From DASSBG01 sp963800395 (lineage in GTDB: Bacteria; Pseudomonadota; Gammaproteobacteria; Xanthomonadales; Rhodanobacteraceae), in NCBI GenBank assembly GCA_963800395.1, contig CAWDBD010000009.1:1-64000 (forward strand): DNA of 64,000 bases, given 5' to 3'. A model generated the notes under the pieces. That model saw only the letters and a program-made list of their open reading frames with translations, was not told where the DNA came from and searched no databases. Both the position numbers and the translations under genes were made by a program. Shown here one piece after another: positions 53,278 to 63,402 of this stretch (the stretch's first letter is position 1; each line of letters starts with the position of its first letter).

Positions 53278-54480
53278 ATGTTTGAACTAGTCGAACAAAA
53301 TTCACCCAATGCGGTAATCAAGGTATTCGGCGTGGGCGGTGGCGGCGGCAACGCCGTGGCGCACATGGTCAAGTCACAGATAGAGGGCGTGGAATTCATC
53401 TGCGCCAATACCGATGCGCAGGCCATGAAGAGCAGTGGCGCCAAGACGCTGCTGCAACTCGGTGCCAACGTAACCAAGGGCCTGGGCGCAGGCGCCAATC
53501 CGGAAGTCGGCCGTCAGGCGGCGCTGGAGGATCGTGAGCGCATCGAGGAAATGCTGGAGGGTACCGACATGGTGTTCATTACCGCCGGCATGGGCGGTGG
53601 CACCGGCACCGGCGCAGCGCCGGTGGTGGCGCAACTGGCGAAGGAAAAGGGCATTCTCACGGTGGCCGTGGTCACCAAGCCGTTCCCGTTCGAAGGACGT
53701 CGCCGCATGCAGGTGGCATTGAAAGGCATCGACGACCTGCAACAGCACGTCGATTCGCTGATCACCGTGCCCAACGAGAAGCTGCTGACCGTGCTCGGCC
53801 GCGAAGTCACCCTGCTGTCGGCATTCAAGGCCGCCAACGAGGTGCTGCAGGGCGCGGTGCAGGGCATTGCCGACCTCATCACCAGCCCCGGCCTGATCAA
53901 TGTCGACTTTGCCGATGTGCGCACCGTGATGAGCGAGATGGGCATGGCGATGATGGGATCGGGCAGCGCCAACGGCGATGACCGCGCCCAGGCCGCGGCC
54001 GAGGCGGCGATCAACAACCCGCTGCTGGAGGACGTGGACCTGGCCGGCGCCTGCGGCATCCTGGTCAATGTCACCGCAGGCCCCAACCTGACCATGCGCG
54101 AGTTCGACGAGATCGGGCGTGTCGTGCATGACTTCGCCAGCGAGGACGCCACCGTGGTCATGGGCACATCCATGGACCCCGAGCTCAAGGACGATGTACG
54201 CGTGACTGTGGTGGCCACCGGGCTCAACCGCGGCAGCATGCAGCACAGTACGCGCCAGCCCGAACGGGTGGCACGCCCCAAGCTGGTCGCGCGCACGGGT
54301 ACCGACGATCATGCAGTACCGATGGAATCGGAGAGCCGTGTGGCCCGGCGTGCACCAACACCGGGCTCGAGGCCGGTGCGCCAGGTGGCAAAGGAGACCG
54401 ATAACGAAAAGGCGGCGCCCAGCACCAGCGCACCCGACTATCTGGACATCCCCTCGTTCCTGCGCAGGCAGGCTGACTGA
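53278..54480 (+). CDS. ftsZ: Cell division protein FtsZ
   Basis: This tubulin-like GTPase forms the Z ring. The 400-residue product has the GTP-binding start GVGGGGGNAVAHMV, the tubulin signature GGGTGTGAAPVVA (about residues 104-116), the T7 loop region NVDFADVRTVMSEMGMAMMG, and an unstructured linker (about 320-380). The conserved C-terminal peptide DYLDIPSFLRRQAD binds FtsA and ZipA. It has the best ribosome-binding site in the cluster (ACGGAGG about 6-8 nt before the ATG), matching the high expression of FtsZ. The 140 bp before it holds no clear promoter to my eye. Confidence 0.98.
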   Translation: MFELVEQNSPNAVIKVFGVGGGGGNAVAHMVKSQIEGVEFICANTDAQAMKSSGAKTLLQLGANVTKGLGAGANPEVGRQAALEDRERIEEMLEGTDMVFITAGMGGGTGTGAAPVVAQLAKEKGILTVAVVTKPFPFEGRRRMQVALKGIDDLQQHVDSLITVPNEKLLTVLGREVTLLSAFKAANEVLQGAVQGIADLITSPGLINVDFADVRTVMSEMGMAMMGSGSANGDDRAQAAAEAAINNPLLEDVDLAGACGILVNVTAGPNLTMREFDEIGRVVHDFASEDATVVMGTSMDPELKDDVRVTVVATGLNRGSMQHSTRQPERVARPKLVARTGTDDHAVPMESESRVARRAPTPGSRPVRQVAKETDNEKAAPSTSAPDYLDIPSFLRRQAD

Positions 54481-54696
54481 CAGCGGCAGCGAGTGACGGT
54501 CTGCGGGTTCTCCACCGGCCGGCATCGGGTGTGCGATGCCGGGCGGATTTGCCGACCGTGAAGCACTTCATGGGTGCTGGCCAATTTGTTGGAAATTTGC
54601 AACAATGTTGTATGCGTGTCGCTTCGCCACTTTTCTGCACGGTTTTAACGTGCTAGCATTCGCGGCGCCTCATGCTCCTGCGCTTCAGGAAACAAA
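54481..54696. other. Intergenic region between ftsZ and lpxC
   Basis: A short AGCACTTCATGGGTGCT hairpin lies near 54571-54587. An extended -10-like TGC-TAGCAT (hexamer 54654-54659) precedes lpxC by about 38 nt without a good -35, so lpxC may have its own weak promoter. No gene is present. Confidence 0.4.
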
Positions 54697-55608
54697 ATGA
54701 TCAAACAGCGTACGCTGAAGAATGTCATTCGCGCGACGGGCGTCGGCATTCACACAGGGGAAAAAGTGTACATGACGTTGCGACCGGCACCGGTCGACAG
54801 CGGTATCGTGTTTCGCCGGGTGGATCTGGATCCGCCGCAGGAAATCGTGGCGCACGCCGAAAACGTCGGCGATACGAGCCTGTCCAGCACCCTGGTCAAG
54901 GACGGTGTGCGCATCGCCACCGTCGAGCACCTGTTGTCGGCCATGGCCGGTCTGGGCATAGACAATGCCTGCATCGACCTCTCCGCCAGCGAAGTGCCGA
55001 TCATGGACGGCAGTGCCGGCCCCTTCGTGTTTTTGCTGCAGTCTGCCGGCATCGCCGAGCAGGACGCAGCCAAGCGCTTCATTCGGATCAAAAAGCCCGT
55101 CCTGGTCGAGGAAGACGACAAGTGGGCGCGGTTCGAGCCGTTCGACGGCTTCAAGGTCGGTTTTTCCATCGATTTCAAGCACCCGATTTTCACGCGCCGC
55201 TCCTCGAGTTCGGAGATTGACTTTTCCACCACCTCCTTCGTCAAGGAAGTGAGCCGGGCGCGAACCTTCGGCTTCATGCGCGACATCGAGATGCTGCGCG
55301 AGCAGAATCTGGTCCTCGGCGGCTCCATGGACAACGCCATCGTGCTGGATGACTACCGGGTGCTCAACGAGGACGGATTGCGTTATGAAGACGAGTTCGT
55401 CAAGCACAAGATCCTGGACGCCATCGGTGATCTGTACCTTCTGGGTCACAGCCTGATCGGTGCGTTCTATGGCCACAAGTCCGGCCATTCACTGAACAAT
55501 CGCCTGCTGCGCAAGGTGCTGGCGGACGCCAACGCCTGGGAAGAGGTCGTGTTCTCCGATCCGGCCGATGCGCCGATTTCCTACGCCCATCCGGCTCAGG
55601 CTGTATAG
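54697..55608 (+). CDS. lpxC: UDP-3-O-acyl-N-acetylglucosamine deacetylase
   Basis: This zinc enzyme carries out the committed step of lipid A synthesis. The 303-residue product has zinc ligands His in VEHLLSAMAG (about residue 79) and in DEFVKHKILDAIGDLYLLG (about 238 and Asp 242). The acid/base His is in GHKSGHSLNNRLLR. Also visible are SGIVFRRVDL at the start and the SFVKEVSRARTFGFM insert. Tandem stops (TAG TAA) are followed by a small AT-rich palindrome (55608-55625). Placing lpxC at the end of the dcw cluster is normal for Gammaproteobacteria. Confidence 0.97.
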   Translation: MIKQRTLKNVIRATGVGIHTGEKVYMTLRPAPVDSGIVFRRVDLDPPQEIVAHAENVGDTSLSSTLVKDGVRIATVEHLLSAMAGLGIDNACIDLSASEVPIMDGSAGPFVFLLQSAGIAEQDAAKRFIRIKKPVLVEEDDKWARFEPFDGFKVGFSIDFKHPIFTRRSSSSEIDFSTTSFVKEVSRARTFGFMRDIEMLREQNLVLGGSMDNAIVLDDYRVLNEDGLRYEDEFVKHKILDAIGDLYLLGHSLIGAFYGHKSGHSLNNRLLRKVLADANAWEEVVFSDPADAPISYAHPAQAV

Positions 55609-55645
55609 TAATATCCGAATATTACGGCTTGGTTGCTTCTGGCAA

Positions 55646-56137
55646 TCAGTCGGGAGAGTTGTCGGCAAGGGAGGCCAGCGACAGGAACTGGGCCCGCAAA
55701 TCGGGGTCTGAAGTGGACGCCGCTACCGAACGCAAGTGATCGGCAGCGGATGCAGTGAGGGGTTTCCTGACTGGCGTCGTACGGGGAGTGCGATCCGGTT
55801 GAACCACTTTCACATGAATGGATCGAACCTGCTGGCCGAGCGTTAGCAGGGTCTGGCGAAGCTGTTTGTCTTGAAGCCGCGCACGCGCGGCCCAGGCCGA
55901 GCTTTTCGCCAGAAGAACTGCCCGGTCGGGATGGATATCGGCCAGAACGATGTGTCCGGTCATGGCCGGGGGCAGCAATTCCTGGAACTGACGGTTCAAC
56001 TCAGCAAGCTGCGCCGCGCGAGCGCCCACGGGCAGGTCGCGCAGGCAGTCGACAATCGGCACAGGCTGGTCACAGCCACTGCGGTTTTGCTTTTTTGGGT
56101 CGGCAGTCAAACCATCGAATCCGGATCGCCAATACAT
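55646..56137 (-). CDS. dciA: DciA-like helicase-loading protein (DUF721)
   Basis: DciA is the replicative-helicase operator found in most bacteria that lack DnaC. The 163-residue product has the DUF721 core ARAAQLAELNRQFQELLPPAM, then HIVLADIHPDRAVLLAKSSAWAARARLQDKQLRQTLLTLGQQVRSIHVKVVQP. The W-x3-AR-x2-L-x6-LR-x-L pattern is the domain's hallmark. A disordered tail follows. The start is uncertain: ATG 56137 overlaps the divergent peptidase ATG (56136) by two bases, while TTG 56110 would avoid the overlap. Position between lpxC and secA matches Xanthomonas. Confidence 0.82.
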   Translation of the reverse strand: MYWRSGFDGLTADPKKQNRSGCDQPVPIVDCLRDLPVGARAAQLAELNRQFQELLPPAMTGHIVLADIHPDRAVLLAKSSAWAARARLQDKQLRQTLLTLGQQVRSIHVKVVQPDRTPRTTPVRKPLTASAADHLRSVAASTSDPDLRAQFLSLASLADNSPD

Positions 56138-57071
56138 GAACATCATACTCGTACCGCGTCGACAGAAAGCACCAATCAGCCTCGATCTGTCAAAACCACG
56201 TGCCGCGCTCACCCTGGCGGGTATCGCCACGCTGGTGGTTGGCATCTGCGCCGCACTGGGTGCCGCCCTGGCGCTGTTTCTGGCCAGCCCCACCGACGCG
56301 GCGATGGCGCAACTGGGCAAATTGCGTGTGCAACTGCATACCCAAAGCAGCCAGTTGGCTGCGGTCCAATCCGACGCCCAGCGCCAAGTCAATGCGCTGG
56401 CCCTGAAGCTGGGTGAGCTGGAAGCCCAGTCACTTCGCATCAACGCCCTGGGCGAGCGCCTGACCAAGCTGGGCAAGCTCGACGATGGCGAATTCAATTT
56501 TGACCAGGATCCGGCCGTTGGCGGCCCTGAGGAAAGCGACGGCGGTGCCTACATGCTGCCAGGCAGCCTGGATGCCGGCATTCGCGATCTGGGCAAGCGA
56601 TTCGATAGCCAGCAACAGCAGCTTCAAGTGCTGCAGGATCTGCTGATCGATCACAAGGTGGCGTCCAATCAGCGCCCCACCGGCATGCCCGTCAACACCG
56701 GCTACATATCCTCGTATTACGGCAAGCGGATCGATCCTTTCGACGGTCACACCGCCTTCCACCGTGGCCTCGATTTTGCGGCAAACCGCGGGACCCCGGT
56801 GCATACGGTGGCCGAGGGTGTGGTCACCTTTGCCGGCGTGCGCAGCGGATACGGCAACGTGGTCGAGATCGACCACGGCAACGGATACGCGACCCGCTAC
56901 GCGCACAACAGCAAGATTCTTGTTCATGTCGGCCAGCGTGTCCGGGTTGGCCAGGAAATTGCCGTAGTCGGCTCCACCGGTCGTTCCACCGGGCCGCACT
57001 CGCATTTCGAGGTCTGGTATCACGGTCGCTCGGTGAATCCGCTCGCCTATGTACGTAGCCACCGCGGCTGA
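56136..57071 (+). CDS. M23 family metallopeptidase (LytM domain)
   Basis: This is a periplasmic zinc peptidase of the lysostaphin/LytM type or a non-catalytic amidase activator. In the 311-residue product an N-terminal transmembrane helix (about residues 24-48) anchors it. A coiled-coil region follows (about 55-195, Q- and L-rich), then the M23 domain (about 205-305): ISSYYGKRIDPF, HRGLDFA with the first His and Asp ligands, and HSHFEVWYHG with the third (HxH). All zinc ligands are present, so catalysis is plausible. It lies between dciA (divergent) and secA, as in Xanthomonas. Crosslink-cutting activity is inferred from the motifs. Confidence 0.92.
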   Translation: MNIILVPRRQKAPISLDLSKPRAALTLAGIATLVVGICAALGAALALFLASPTDAAMAQLGKLRVQLHTQSSQLAAVQSDAQRQVNALALKLGELEAQSLRINALGERLTKLGKLDDGEFNFDQDPAVGGPEESDGGAYMLPGSLDAGIRDLGKRFDSQQQQLQVLQDLLIDHKVASNQRPTGMPVNTGYISSYYGKRIDPFDGHTAFHRGLDFAANRGTPVHTVAEGVVTFAGVRSGYGNVVEIDHGNGYATRYAHNSKILVHVGQRVRVGQEIAVVGSTGRSTGPHSHFEVWYHGRSVNPLAYVRSHRG

Positions 57072-57074
57072 TTA

Positions 57075-57158
57075 TTGCTGCAACGGACGCCGCACGACAC
57101 GAACTGCGGACTTTCTGGACGTCATGCCACCTGCTCATGGTTAATCAGAGGGTCCCTG
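57075..57158. repeat. Partial copy (left half, inverted) of the 288-bp element
   Basis: The reverse complement of this stretch matches about 12064-12146 of the complete element nearly base for base, including the AGTCCGCAG and GGCATGACGTCC blocks and the terminal CCCTCTGATTAACC end. One mismatch is CATGAGC for CCTGAGC. The right half is missing. It begins within a few bases of the M23 peptidase stop. Confidence 0.8.
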
Positions 57159-57173
57159 GTGTCGCCCGCAAGC

Positions 57174-57252
57174 GGGAAGCGGTGAGCGGTGAGCAGAGGC
57201 CGCAAGATCGCGGTCTTTTCGTCCGCTCACGGCTCACGGCTTGCCGCTCACG
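57174..57252. repeat. Facing heptamer arrays (GGTGAGC family) upstream of secA
   Basis: Left arm: GGGAAGC, GGTGAGC, GGTGAGC (57174-57194). Right arm, inverted: GCTCACG, GCTCACG, GCTTGCC, GCTCACG (57225-57252). About 30 bp lie between the arms, including a GCCGCAAGATCGCGGT hairpin-like core. The arrangement is that of the GGGACTC and GGACAGN elements but the unit differs. It lies about 130 bp upstream of secA. Confidence 0.75.
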
Positions 57253-57385
57253 GACCATGGCCTCCCCTTGAAAGGGGCCCTCATCGCCACCACGCTTTGC
57301 CCATGGTCGGCAACAATCGTATGATTGTCGGCTTGCCGTCGTGCCTGCGCGTCGGTTTTTCCCATTCCCAAACAAGATCATTCAG

Positions 57386-60113
<2,728 letters not shown>

Positions 60114-60119
<6 letters not shown>

Positions 60120-60284
60120 GAGCCTGGGCAGTAGAAACACAAGCGGCTGCGGCTCGTGGTTTTGGCCAGCTTTTCCGCTCGTTTTCGTTAAATAGCTACG
60201 GCTATTCGCCTCAAATGATCGAAAAACCTGCCTCAAAACCACTTTGCCTCGCTCACTTGGTTCCTACCGCCCAGGCTCCTAGCC
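60114..60284. mobile_element. 171-bp imperfect palindromic element overlapping the secA stop
   Basis: The ends form a perfect 16-bp inverted repeat (GGCTAGGAGCCTGGGC, 60114-60129, with 60269-60284). The pairing continues imperfectly inward through GTGGTTTTG and AAAACCAC blocks to a centre at AATAGCTACGGCTATT (about 60192-60207). The whole element can therefore form one long hairpin. The secA TAG stop (60117-60119) lies inside the left end. It may act as the secA transcription end. No coding capacity. Confidence 0.75.
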
Positions 60285-60289
60285 AGCAC

Positions 60290-60451
60290 TATTCACCAAC
60301 CTTCTGCTGCGCCGGCCCAATGACACACCCGGCGCGGCTTTCGCTCGGTCGCAGCGCTCGACGGAGTGTCGGCTACGCCTGCGCACTGCTCGGTCGCGAA
60401 AGCCACGCCGGACATGCCCTTGAACCGGCTCGCGACGAACGCTGATGAATA
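60290..60451. mobile_element. 162-bp imperfect palindromic element, second type
   Basis: The left end TATTCACCA and the right end TGATGAATA are inverted matches. Inner blocks GGCGCGGCTTTCGC (60333-60346 region) and GCGAAAGCCACGCC pair with one mismatch, and intermediate GCCGG-CAA blocks also align. This second foldback element lies six bases after the first and is unrelated in sequence. No reading frame of note. Confidence 0.65.
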
Positions 60452-60642
60452 ATGCGGGCTTGGGCCTTTGCGGCCGCCAAGCTGCCCCGGCCGGCCGTTG
60501 GCCAGGGTGCTGGTTCAATCGTGTGCTACGGCAGGCAGAACCAGCAGGCGTGACTGCTGACCCCGGTGGCTAGCGGCTCTGCAGACAACGCCCGGGTTGC
60601 TCCGGGCCAATGAGCGCTCTCGCGCGTCTGCCCAGGTACAGA
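60452..60642. other. Intergenic region after the palindromic elements
   Basis: No gene is seen. A hairpin with GCTGGTTC/GAACCAGC arms lies at about 60512-60553, and a CCCGGGTTGCTCCGGG inverted pair at about 60591-60606. Either could end transcription of the minus-strand diguanylate cyclase gene, but there is no T-run. Confidence 0.35.
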
Positions 60643-62115
60643 TCAGCTGGCACTGTGGCGCAATGCGTCGGCTTGCATCCGTCCTTCATGCTTTGCATCC
60701 AGCAGTTTGCGGTCGGCGCGATTGAATGCCTGCATGATGTCCTCGTTGCGGTCGATGCTGACCACGCCAAAGCTTGCAGACAGGTGTTGATCAGTGCCGG
60801 GTATGAGGTTATGCCGAAGCAGCTCGCGCAGGCGGTCGGACATTTCAGCTGCCTGTTCAAGATTGACGCCTGGCAGAAGCACGGTGAATTCATCGCCGCC
60901 GAATCTTCCCAGCAGGTCCGATGTGCGCAGCTGCGACTGCACCAGGCGGGTGAGCTGCACCAGCGCCCGATCCCCGGCGGCATGGCCGAAGCTGTCATTG
61001 ATGGTCTTGAATCGGTCGATGTCCAGCACCATCAGCGAGATCGGCAGGCCCTGGCGGCGGGCGTTCATCAGCTCACGCTCCGCAACTTCGAAGAAATGCG
61101 CCTTGGTAGCGGTCTTGGTCAATCCGTCAGTCAGCACCAGCTCGCTGAGTTGCCTGTTCTGGGCAATCAATGCCGGCACCGCGAAACCGAAATAGGCGCT
61201 TGCCGCAATCACACAGATGGCGAACTGGTATACCAGGGCATAGTCGGCCAGTCCCAGCATGGCCACCCACAAGGCGGCAAGCGTGCTGAATGCCGCGATG
61301 CTGAGCGCGCTTCGGAACGGGCTTTCCGTGTAGACGATCCACATTTGCGGCAGGATCAGGAAGAACATGGCAAAGGCCAGTTCGTTGTACCTGAAGTGGG
61401 CTTCAAGCAGCAGCACGGTGCTCAGCAGAACAAGCAGCAGGCCAAGCTTGGCCACGAACCCGACCTGTCCCTGTTTCTGCGGCCGGAAATTCAGTCCGCC
61501 TGTCCAGGATTCGATTTGCGGATAACGCCAGCTCAGCAGGCCCAGGAACAGCGGCGTCAGAACGATCACGGCGGCCATGTCGCCGATCCACCAGGGCAGC
61601 CAGAGAGCAGGTCCGGCAGCCCGGTCCAGCATGCCGGTCCATTCCAGCGCGGCAATTCCGGAAAGTGCGGCGACCAGAGCCGACAGGCAACCGGCCGCGA
61701 GAAAGACGATGATCGTGCTGATTACCGAGCGTGCGTGTTGCCGGCGGGCCACGCGCCGTATCAGAAACGCGCCCGCGCCGTATGAGGCGCAATGTGCCAG
61801 GCCGAATGCAAGGCCTGAACTCAGCAACGCGAAATCACTCGCCTGACCGCCATACATGGCATTGGTCCAGAACGTCACCACCACTGCGCAGAGCATGAGA
61901 ACCGGAATCGCACGCCAGCCCATCAGCAGCAGGGCGGCAAGACTCAGGGCGGCTGGAGGAAACCACAGGCTGGCATGTGGCGAGAGCTCCATCAGTGCGG
62001 ACACCCGCCACAGCAGGATCCATGCGACCACCAGGACCAGATAACGGACTGACGATGTGAGTCGGGAACGGCCGGTCAACCAGGTCAATGCCCGCTTGTG
62101 ATCAAGCCTGTTCAT
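60643..62115 (-). CDS. Membrane diguanylate cyclase (MASE1-GGDEF)
   Basis: This enzyme is predicted to make cyclic di-GMP from two GTP. The 490-residue product has an N-terminal MASE1-like membrane sensor (about residues 20-300, 8-9 helices, with LSPHASLWFPPAALSLAALLL typical of MASE1) and a GGDEF domain (about 315-480). The active site is intact (GRFGGDEF), and an RxxD inhibitory site lies directly upstream (RTSDLLGRF). The normally conserved D-x-LTGLxNRR start reads DGLTKTATKAHF, so the substrate-binding arginine region is altered. Activity is likely but not certain. ATG 62115 is chosen because the upstream open frame is not membrane-like. It stands alone. Confidence 0.88.
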   Translation of the reverse strand: MNRLDHKRALTWLTGRSRLTSSVRYLVLVVAWILLWRVSALMELSPHASLWFPPAALSLAALLLMGWRAIPVLMLCAVVVTFWTNAMYGGQASDFALLSSGLAFGLAHCASYGAGAFLIRRVARRQHARSVISTIIVFLAAGCLSALVAALSGIAALEWTGMLDRAAGPALWLPWWIGDMAAVIVLTPLFLGLLSWRYPQIESWTGGLNFRPQKQGQVGFVAKLGLLLVLLSTVLLLEAHFRYNELAFAMFFLILPQMWIVYTESPFRSALSIAAFSTLAALWVAMLGLADYALVYQFAICVIAASAYFGFAVPALIAQNRQLSELVLTDGLTKTATKAHFFEVAERELMNARRQGLPISLMVLDIDRFKTINDSFGHAAGDRALVQLTRLVQSQLRTSDLLGRFGGDEFTVLLPGVNLEQAAEMSDRLRELLRHNLIPGTDQHLSASFGVVSIDRNEDIMQAFNRADRKLLDAKHEGRMQADALRHSAS

Positions 62116-62282
62116 GCTGGGAACCCGGTAGCCTCTCGAACCTGTCGAAAACCCATCATACGCCTCGGACGCTGTCGAGGGGACCCGGCACGGACAGCAC
62201 CTGAGTTGTGCGCCCGGAATACCGCCTGCCAGCGGCACCTCGGGTGCGACTCCCGCTCCTCTCGGCGCTTCAGGCAGGTACG

Positions 62283-63218
62283 TCAGTCAAGGCTGTATTC
62301 GAACTGCTCCCTGAAGCTCGCCTTGAACTGGTCGAGGTCGAAGTGCTGATTCTGGGTGCCCGGGTGGGCGACCTTCAGCGCCCCCATCAGGGATGCCACA
62401 CGACCACAGGTGGCGAGATCCATGCCATGCGTCAGTCCGTGTATCAGGCCGGCGCGGTAGGCGTCGCCGCAACCCGTGGGGTCACAAACCTTGTCCGGTT
62501 TCGCTGCCGCTATCTCGATCGTCTCGTCGCGGGTATGCACGAGCGAGCCTTCGGGTCCGCGGGTGACGAAGTAGGCGTCGACGCGTTCGGCGATCTGCTT
62601 GACCGACCATCCGGTTCGTTCCTGCAGGAGGTGCGATTCATAGTCGTTGACGGTGACGTAGTTCGCCTGTTCGATGAAGGTGCGGAAGTCATCACCCTGG
62701 AACAGGGGCATGGCCTGGCCGGGGTCGAAAATGAAGGGAATGCCCCGTTCGGCGAATTCGCTGGCATGCTGGATCATTGCCTCGCGGCTGTCGGGCCCGA
62801 CGATACCGAACTCGACATCGGCCACGTTGCGCACGTGGTTCTCGTCGGAACGGGACATGGCACCGGGATGAAACGCCGTGATCTGGTTGTCGTCAAGGTC
62901 GGTGGTGATGAATGCCTGAGCGGTGAAAAGCTCCGGGATCTCGGTCACCTGGCTCAGGTTGATGCCCAGCGATGCAAAATGTTCCCGGTAGGGACCGAAA
63001 TCGCCGCCCACCGTGGCCATGGGCACGGGGTCCTCGCCGAGCAGCTTGAGGTTGTATGCGATATTGCCCGCGCATCCGCCGAACTCCCGACGCATATCCG
63101 GCACCAGAAAAGCGACATTCAGGATGTGCACCTTGTCCGGCAGGATGTGGTTCTTGAACTGATCCCTGAAGATCATGATGGTGTCGAAGGCCAGGGAGCC
63201 GCAGATAAGGGCAGGCAT
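62283..63218 (-). CDS. PfkB family carbohydrate/nucleoside kinase (adenosine-kinase-like)
   Basis: This ribokinase-fold kinase is of the kind often annotated as adenosine kinase. The 311-residue product has MPALICGSLAFDTIMIF at the start, the GGCAGNIAYNLKLLGEDPVPMATVGGDFG substrate region, and the PfkB signature 2 DPTGCGDAYRAGLIHGL with the catalytic Asp (about residue 258). A CDPTGCGD form rather than DTTGAGD is typical of this subgroup. Substrate unknown. It is divergent from mreB, with the start sites about 185 bp apart. Confidence 0.88.
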   Translation of the reverse strand: MPALICGSLAFDTIMIFRDQFKNHILPDKVHILNVAFLVPDMRREFGGCAGNIAYNLKLLGEDPVPMATVGGDFGPYREHFASLGINLSQVTEIPELFTAQAFITTDLDDNQITAFHPGAMSRSDENHVRNVADVEFGIVGPDSREAMIQHASEFAERGIPFIFDPGQAMPLFQGDDFRTFIEQANYVTVNDYESHLLQERTGWSVKQIAERVDAYFVTRGPEGSLVHTRDETIEIAAAKPDKVCDPTGCGDAYRAGLIHGLTHGMDLATCGRVASLMGALKVAHPGTQNQHFDLDQFKASFREQFEYSLD

Positions 63219-63330
63219 TGAGAAACCTCGATTACGTCGGAAGATTGGACCGGCCATGGCAGGCGCCGGAGCAGCTTGACGCAATCCTAACCTGAATGTC
63301 GCAGATGGGCCATTCGCCCGGCCGAACCGC

Positions 63331-63359
63331 TTGCTTGTCCACCGTGGCCTCACTACACT
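63331..63359 (+). promoter_or_regulatory. Promoter of mreB
   Basis: A -35 TTGCTT (63331-63336), a 17-nt spacer and a -10 TACACT (63354-63359). The predicted transcript start near 63366 gives a leader of about 37 nt. The TACACT hexamer is shared with the pssA and small membrane protein promoters. Confidence 0.55.
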
Positions 63360-63402
63360 GCCTGATTCCCGAATCACCCCTTAAATCGGTCTCCAGATCT
63401 CT

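Noticed and set aside
55608..55625. Intrinsic terminator after lpxC
   Set aside because: The GTAATAT/ATATTAC palindrome is AT-rich, short and has no T-run; stability looks too low to call a terminator.
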